From the NCBI GenBank assembly GCA_022385755.1, contig MU278388.1, positions 88,402 to 152,401 on the forward strand: 64,000 nucleotides of DNA. The letters run 5' to 3'. The position numbers and the translations under genes are program-made. Shown here piece after piece: positions 58,949 to 64,000 of the stretch; the stretch's first letter is position 1, and each line of letters starts with the position of its first letter. The notes under the pieces were generated by a model. That model saw only the letters and a list, made by a program, of their open reading frames with translations, was not told the DNA's origin and made no database searches. Source of the stretch: Trametopsis cervina (taxonomy: Eukaryota; Basidiomycota; Agaricomycetes; Polyporales; Irpicaceae).

Positions 58949-61155
58949 GTGTAGAGGATGTGTCGAAGATGCGAGTGGCTTGAGTGAAGTGGTGATCGGC
59001 AGCGCGTAGTCTGTCGACAAGAAGATGACATAAGGGCAGAGTGCATGCAACCACATGTTCTAGGGAGCGCCCGCCGTCGTCTCAACCCAGTGAAGAACAG
59101 AAATCATAGCTGCTAATGTAACTTCAACCGGCAGAAATTACATTTACGTCGCGCTCTAACATACATTTCGTAGACTAAAGCTGATCTGTACTAGCACAAC
59201 TGCACGTTATGCGGCGCGAATGACACCTGGAGGCACTGACGTTCCTGATTTCTTCCTCGGATTTTTCGTAGCATCATTTCCCACATACCATTCAATCGAT
59301 TATGCGCCCGAAAGTCTGTGAAAGGTGCTGACCAGTGGATGCGCGAAAAGAACGAACGCCCTCGGTTAAAGGTACTGTAATTAAGAATGAAATTCAGCAC
59401 CAGATGTCAGTTATCTCCACTGAGTGTGCGATCGCACGTTTAATTGAAAATACGAACGATTCACTGTTTCGTAGCGCCCGTGACACAGGAGATGAGGTGA
59501 GTGGAATTCACTGACGAAGTCAGTGTATTGCATTAGGTTATCTCACTGTATAGCTTCCTATCATTTCACTCTTGTATTCGGTGAAATTCACAAGCAGTCT
59601 TATCTCTTTCTCCTTACATATAGTGCACATACCGTACTAACAGTACTCTACCACTGTGAATGATAAGAGTACAAGCATGCCGACACATTCAACAAGCATT
59701 CATAGCCAGACAGTCACCGCGCACCAATTCCATAGGCCCGTTCAACCGTCTGCTTCTGCATCCATAGTACCGCCTCGCCTTCCGTGACGTGCGCGGTCAT
59801 TACGGTTTGTTCTCATCACATAGTGACAAGTTATTCGTTTCCTCGCCGCACTGTGCTGTGCTCGCGTCTGCCCCGTCTGGGCTGTGTGTGCGATGCAGAC
59901 TGCCTGGCACATACACACTACATGCATGAACATGTCCCTCTACATGTCCTGCGCCGCCGTGCAGTGGCGCGTTGCTGACTGCGCCTTCCAGCTCGCACGC
60001 AGATATACTGAACTGCTCACCTTGGTACCCTGGTGAGTGCGCGCGCTGCTTCCCATCCTATTGTCGGCCTGAGGGCTGTGGGGGACACATCCAAACCTTC
60101 TCGAGCGCCCGGGATGTCACTGAGGCCAAAGTGAGTCGGGTGCGCCCTGGTCCAGCGAGTTTGCAGGTATTGTCCAAAAGGAACGCAAGGGGATGTGCAC
60201 CGCCATCTACGGCGTCAGCCAACCTGAGCCCCAGCAGTAGCCCAAATGCATCATGGGCGGGCAGAACACAATGCTTACCCCGCCCGCGCTGCATAGGTAA
60301 CCGGGCGGAGAGTCTCAGAGTGGGTTTGTGAGCTAATGCGGATGTTGCCAGGTCTTAAGATGTGAGGATATTGGTTTGGCGCCTTCGATGAAAATTTGTT
60401 GTAACGGTCCTCTGTGACAAGGTGAGCCGAGTCTGATTCAGAGTCGGTACAAATCACGGAAGAATACAGTTGAAGAATTGTCAGTGAAAATCCGAGCGAT
60501 ATCACTGAATTATGGAGTTCACTGAGTTTTCACCGAAAACCCGTTTGACGCGCGCAAGTCAGTGACAAATTCCGTTCAAATCACTGACTCTCCGTTCCAC
60601 AGTGATTGTTAGTATCTTGTACTGTTGCCGGAGTACGTCTTGCCACGCTATTTGGAGCAACGTCTTCGACAGACGTGCTTGCTTGTTCTGCAGACGAATT
60701 ACAAGGTATGGTAGCGTCGCTTCCCATGTCCATGGATGGTGTCACCTGATTGCTACGACAAAGTTCTGTTGGGATCATTGTGAAAGAGCGTGTTGATATT
60801 CACGGCACACGTACTCTCTGGTGTTATGAGCTCATCCGGTGTGCAGCCATTTTCGGGCAAGTGCTCGCACACTGTTTCGACCCCGCTGATCGCAACTGTG
60901 GCACTCCGTGAAGTTGCAAACCGCGCTAGAGCGGCCAGTGCATAACAATGTTATCGCGCAGGGTACAAAGTATGGTAGTGAACGTACAATTACTGGCACT
61001 CTACGTTGCGCGTTGTGGCATGTGCAGTTGTTGTCAAGATGGTCAAGAGAGTAACTGCACGGGCTGCGTTGGTCGCACGACGTGTGCTAGTTTTCTCATG
61101 TAGATGTTTGCACGAAAGCAGAAATGATTAGGAAGAGATGACGATGAACAGTATA
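58949..61155. other. 2.2 kb intergenic, possible small DNA transposon relic
   Basis: No gene is recognised; a minus-strand frame near 59191-59400 lacks an ATG and any relatives. From about 59410 to 59600 and again from 60420 to 60610, the sequence is dense in TCACTGA/TCAGTGA words, for example ttcactgacgaagtcagtg near 59508 and tcactgaattatggagttcactgag near 60500. Similar ends around 0.8 kb of unrelated DNA could mark a nonautonomous element, but I found no clean terminal inverted repeat or target duplication. Confidence 0.35.
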
Positions 61156-62345
61156 TTATGCGATACGGCTGGATACAGATACCATACATCCTGGTCTAAC
61201 AGCCGATTGTAACTCTATAATAAAAATGTCCTTTATCGCCAACAAATCGTTAGTACTAACTGGCTCTGACGTTTTATGCACAATGATCCACCTGAGCTCC
61301 GTGAGCCCGACAACGGTAGCTATCTCCTCTTGTACGACCCCCCACTGTACTCGCTCAATAATGCTCGTATACGACACGACATCATACCAATCCAGAAAAT
61401 CCAACTCAATGGTTAATCTGTATAGCGACTTCGGCAAAACCGCAATAAATCCCGACAAGCATTGAACAAGCGTGTTCGCATGTTCAGATGATGTCCAGAT
61501 ATTCAGTGGCAAGCAAATCGCGACGCTGTGAAGGGCAGTACAGCAGTGGAACACAAGTGATTTCCACGTAGAGGGGACTACGGATGAAGATGTCAGTAAA
61601 CTTATCAAGAAGAGAGGTAGTTTAACAAACCATCTGTGCCTCTGGCCAGGGTGAGGGCGACCGTGTGTAGGCTGGTGGTGTTCTGCATTACGATCTGGGC
61701 CACCAGATGCAGGTCACGGCTGGGGATGTCTTCGCATACGAAAGAGGCCAGTCCATGAACATATAATAGCTGTAAGGCACTTGCGGAGCGTACAACACGC
61801 AGTTTATTTGCTACACAGATCCGTGGATTGCAACTGTGGGCAGTTTGATGGGGCTCGACGCAATCGAAGGTGAGGATGGGAATGTGGGCGGCAGTCATTG
61901 AGCTGAAGATTTTTGTGGAGGGCTTCGTAACTCCAAAAGGAAGGGTGGTTGGTGGTGAGGAGCGGTAGGTTGTGAAGTTGGCAGCGTTATGGAACAGGGA
62001 TAACCATGTCAGAGAGACTTGACGGAGAGAGGGAAGCCGCGTTAGAACATCCGTCACTTGCGACCAAGACATGGACGGCTTGACACTGCGGCGGGCGACA
62101 GGCATGCCACGAGGTCGACCGGTGAAGCGTAAGTGGATAACAAAAGCTGCAATAGCAGGGTGTTGATCCAACCATAGACAGAGATCGACGAATTTCGTAG
62201 AGTTACACCGTACACTCAGCTCTGCGAATACGAGAGCTTTGCAAGCAATGTTCAGACTTCGGCATGTTGCATGTAGGTTGAGCACATCTGTGAACGAGAG
62301 GTGGCGGACAAGCACGACGATACATGGAGGGGATAAGTTTTCCAT
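61156..62345 (-). CDS. F-box protein
   Basis: The N-terminus MENLSPPCIVVLVRHLSFTD followed by LNLHATCRSLNIACKALVF (62250-62345) is an F-box-like helical motif, which in other proteins docks onto Skp1 of SCF ubiquitin ligases. The rest has no strict repeats but contains leucine-rich segments (TRLPSLRQVSLTWLSLF, SLYRLTIELDFLDWYD, VGLTELRWIIVH) typical of the expanded agaricomycete F-box family. Two exons are joined by an intron at about 61583-61633 (G|gtttgtt donor, ccgtag acceptor), giving DV-PSTWKSLVFHC. Length is near 380 residues. The substrate partner is unknown. The start ATG is well placed with few alternatives. Confidence 0.75.
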
Positions 62346-62934
62346 AACTCACGCTCTCCTCGGTCGAGCGACGTCGTATTTAACCAAGTGACAATATTTT
62401 CTAGGGGTCAGATTAAGTTCAGCCGTAAAAGCTACGATCGTGAACTCGCCCACACGGATATACATAGGAGCTAACTGCGCCATGCACACTTACTTTCGTC
62501 CTCTTTTCGCCATTCACCTCCCTTCATGGCCAATATGCAGAACCTCCCTCATCGACCTAGACAGAATCAAAAATGTCGTGCAAGGTTCCCCCGCACTCAA
62601 GTATCTGGTAATGTACCTCGTGTTTGCTACGTCTAGGCCGTGGAACACTCATATATATCTCTCAGCCACCACGCTCTTACCACAGCATGCCATACTGTAC
62701 GCCCACCAGGGTGACTCTGTACTTATTTGCGCAAAGGGAATTGTACATCAGAGCAAGAGTTGTGACTCAAAGGTACGTAAATTTTTGCGATGTTCAACGC
62801 ACGACCTTATGTAGCAATACGCATAAATACACTAGTTATTTGTCAAAGCTCGCCTGTAAAGCCAGGATGAATACAGAAAAGGAGTCGGTGCCAGCTAACT
62901 GGACGCACCGCTGAACTGTGCCATGCATGGCGTT
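62346..62934. other. intergenic, nothing firm
   Basis: A plus-strand frame at 62440-62814 begins only at a GTG and has no relatives known to me. Otherwise this is the promoter side of the F-box gene and the 3' flank of the next gene. Confidence 0.4.
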
Positions 62935-63997
62935 TCACTGCACGCTTAGCCATCTTGTAATTAGCGTAGCCAGACGCTGAGTTGAACTGAACAAACGTTA
63001 GTTAGAGTATGAGCGTTGTGGTAGTACATACCTAGACCGTTCAGTTTGCATCGATGGCCAAAATTGTCGTTCAGTAGATGGTAGACCAGCCGAGCTGCCC
63101 AGCACTTGTTGTAGTTTCGCTAGGATTGAATCATCCGCAATCACAGTGGGGAACAGTCGCGCGTAATCGGAGACAATGTAGAACGTTATCCGTGCTCTGG
63201 CTGAGGGTGTGCGCTCTAACTTCCAGCTAGTGAGGGTCGCTGGATGGATGTTTTCTCCTACTCCTGTCTCTTCGCCCCTGCAAAGAGGTAATCTCCAGGT
63301 ACGATGGTCATGGAGGGACCGGAATGGGCAATCGAGATCGAACTGAGGCAGTTCCAAACGCCGAATCAACGACCAACCCCGGCGCGAGTACTTCTCTAAC
63401 GCTGCCGCTCGAGAAGGGGTGTCGAGCAAGACCAGGTTGCACATATCTTCATATGTTGCTTGTGGATACAAAGAATAGGCTGTGTCGAATGTGATGACAT
63501 TGAGGACGCATGCTGTTGACGAAGACCTTCAGTAAAGCAACCCATGACAGTGGACAACACTTACTAGAGTGAAACCCAAGAATTACCTCCATTGGAGTCC
63601 GCCACGCAACTATCAATTGCACAACAGATGGCAATCCCTCGGCACTACGCTCTTTCCTGAATGTGACAACAGCAAAGATACCGGCATAAGGATATACGTA
63701 GTTGTTCACTCCGTCTCCTCCTCGTTCATCACAGAGTGCTGACCGGATATCTGCAGGTTGCGTTTCCCTCGGACAGAAAACGTAGCCTTGTGTCTCAAGC
63801 CACATGGCCAGGCGGATCCGGGAGTGCATGGGTAGAAAAAGATCAAGATCGGAACCCTCGTATCTGAACCGTCCCAAAAACTGCAGGGCGAAAGACCCGG
63901 AGATAAGGACACCGCATTGCTTCTGTAAGTGTCGGAATCCGCGGACGTTGTCGAAAAACTCGGCAAGTGCCCGGTCAATGTTAAAGACTGAAGCCAT
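62935..63997 (-). CDS. nucleotidyltransferase-fold protein
   Basis: The N-terminal text LISGSFALQFLGRFRYEGSDLDLFL shows the GS...DxD metal-binding pattern of nucleotidyltransferase-fold enzymes (about 63834-63910). Downstream, YVYPYAGIFAVVTFRKE, VQLIVAWRTPMEVILGFHST and, after an intron, CVLNVITFDTAYSLYPQATY continue as in a basidiomycete protein family I recall with ISGSxALQF and FHSTCVMN. That family is otherwise uncharacterised, so no substrate is proposed. ATG at 63997 is near the window edge but complete. The last exon is uncertain: a GTATGT donor at 63031 and acceptor before STQRLATLITRW would give stop at 62935, whereas reading through gives stop at 62998. No C-terminal domain is visible. 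Its role may be an orphan transferase or a degenerate nucleotidyltransferase. Confidence 0.7.
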
Positions 63998-64000
63998 GTA

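Noticed and set aside
62440..62814. Plus-strand frame upstream of the F-box gene
   Set aside because: It starts at GTG, not ATG, and shows no domain or splice extension.

Overview
This window looks like a piece of a basidiomycete genome, most likely a wood-decay agaricomycete of polypore type. Nearly every recognisable gene is split by many short GT-AG introns of about 45-70 bases. Two cytochrome P450s resemble the CYP63 family of white-rot fungi, and the other genes (MFS anion transporter, UbiA prenyltransferase, RCE1, SPFH protein, F-box and nucleotidyltransferase-fold proteins) are typical of such genomes. I see no rRNA, tRNA, CRISPR array or recognisable reverse transcriptase or transposase. 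The species call is inference.

Left part (1-15.7 kb), mostly conserved genes: a type B carboxylesterase (-), a UbiA/COQ2-like prenyltransferase (+), a HIT-type zinc finger protein (-), a Vps39/TGFBRAP1/Vps3-type vacuolar sorting protein without its N-terminal CNH domain (+), and an allantoate/nicotinate-type MFS transporter (+).

Middle part (16-49 kb), rearranged accessory DNA. An unrecognised protein family of roughly 900-1000 residues with a very acidic tail occurs four times: two tandem copies on the minus strand (A, B), one on the plus strand (C), and one broken fragment (D). All four share a 5' flank carrying a short palindrome near TGCCRTTTWTGGCA. B and D lack the first exons yet keep that flank. 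Around B and D lies a large imperfect inverted repeat plus arrays of dispersed repeat units; a low-complexity Ser/His/Arg-rich gene sits between the arms. Two CYP63-like P450s (both -) frame copy C, which is itself bracketed by two diverged direct repeats of 1.0-1.6 kb. A 29-bp minisatellite and 0.67-kb tandem segments precede the second P450. That P450 has lost the conserved I-helix threonine.

Right part (49-64 kb): an SPFH/band-7 protein (-), the CAAX protease RCE1 (-), a cluster of three related genes (55.3-58.9 kb), two of which carry an identically spaced six-cysteine cluster like Zn2Cys6 but without the basic DNA-binding residues, then an F-box protein (-) and a nucleotidyltransferase-fold protein (-).

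Exon ends were reasoned by eye from reading frame, splice signals and remembered family features. The outer coordinates given span introns.
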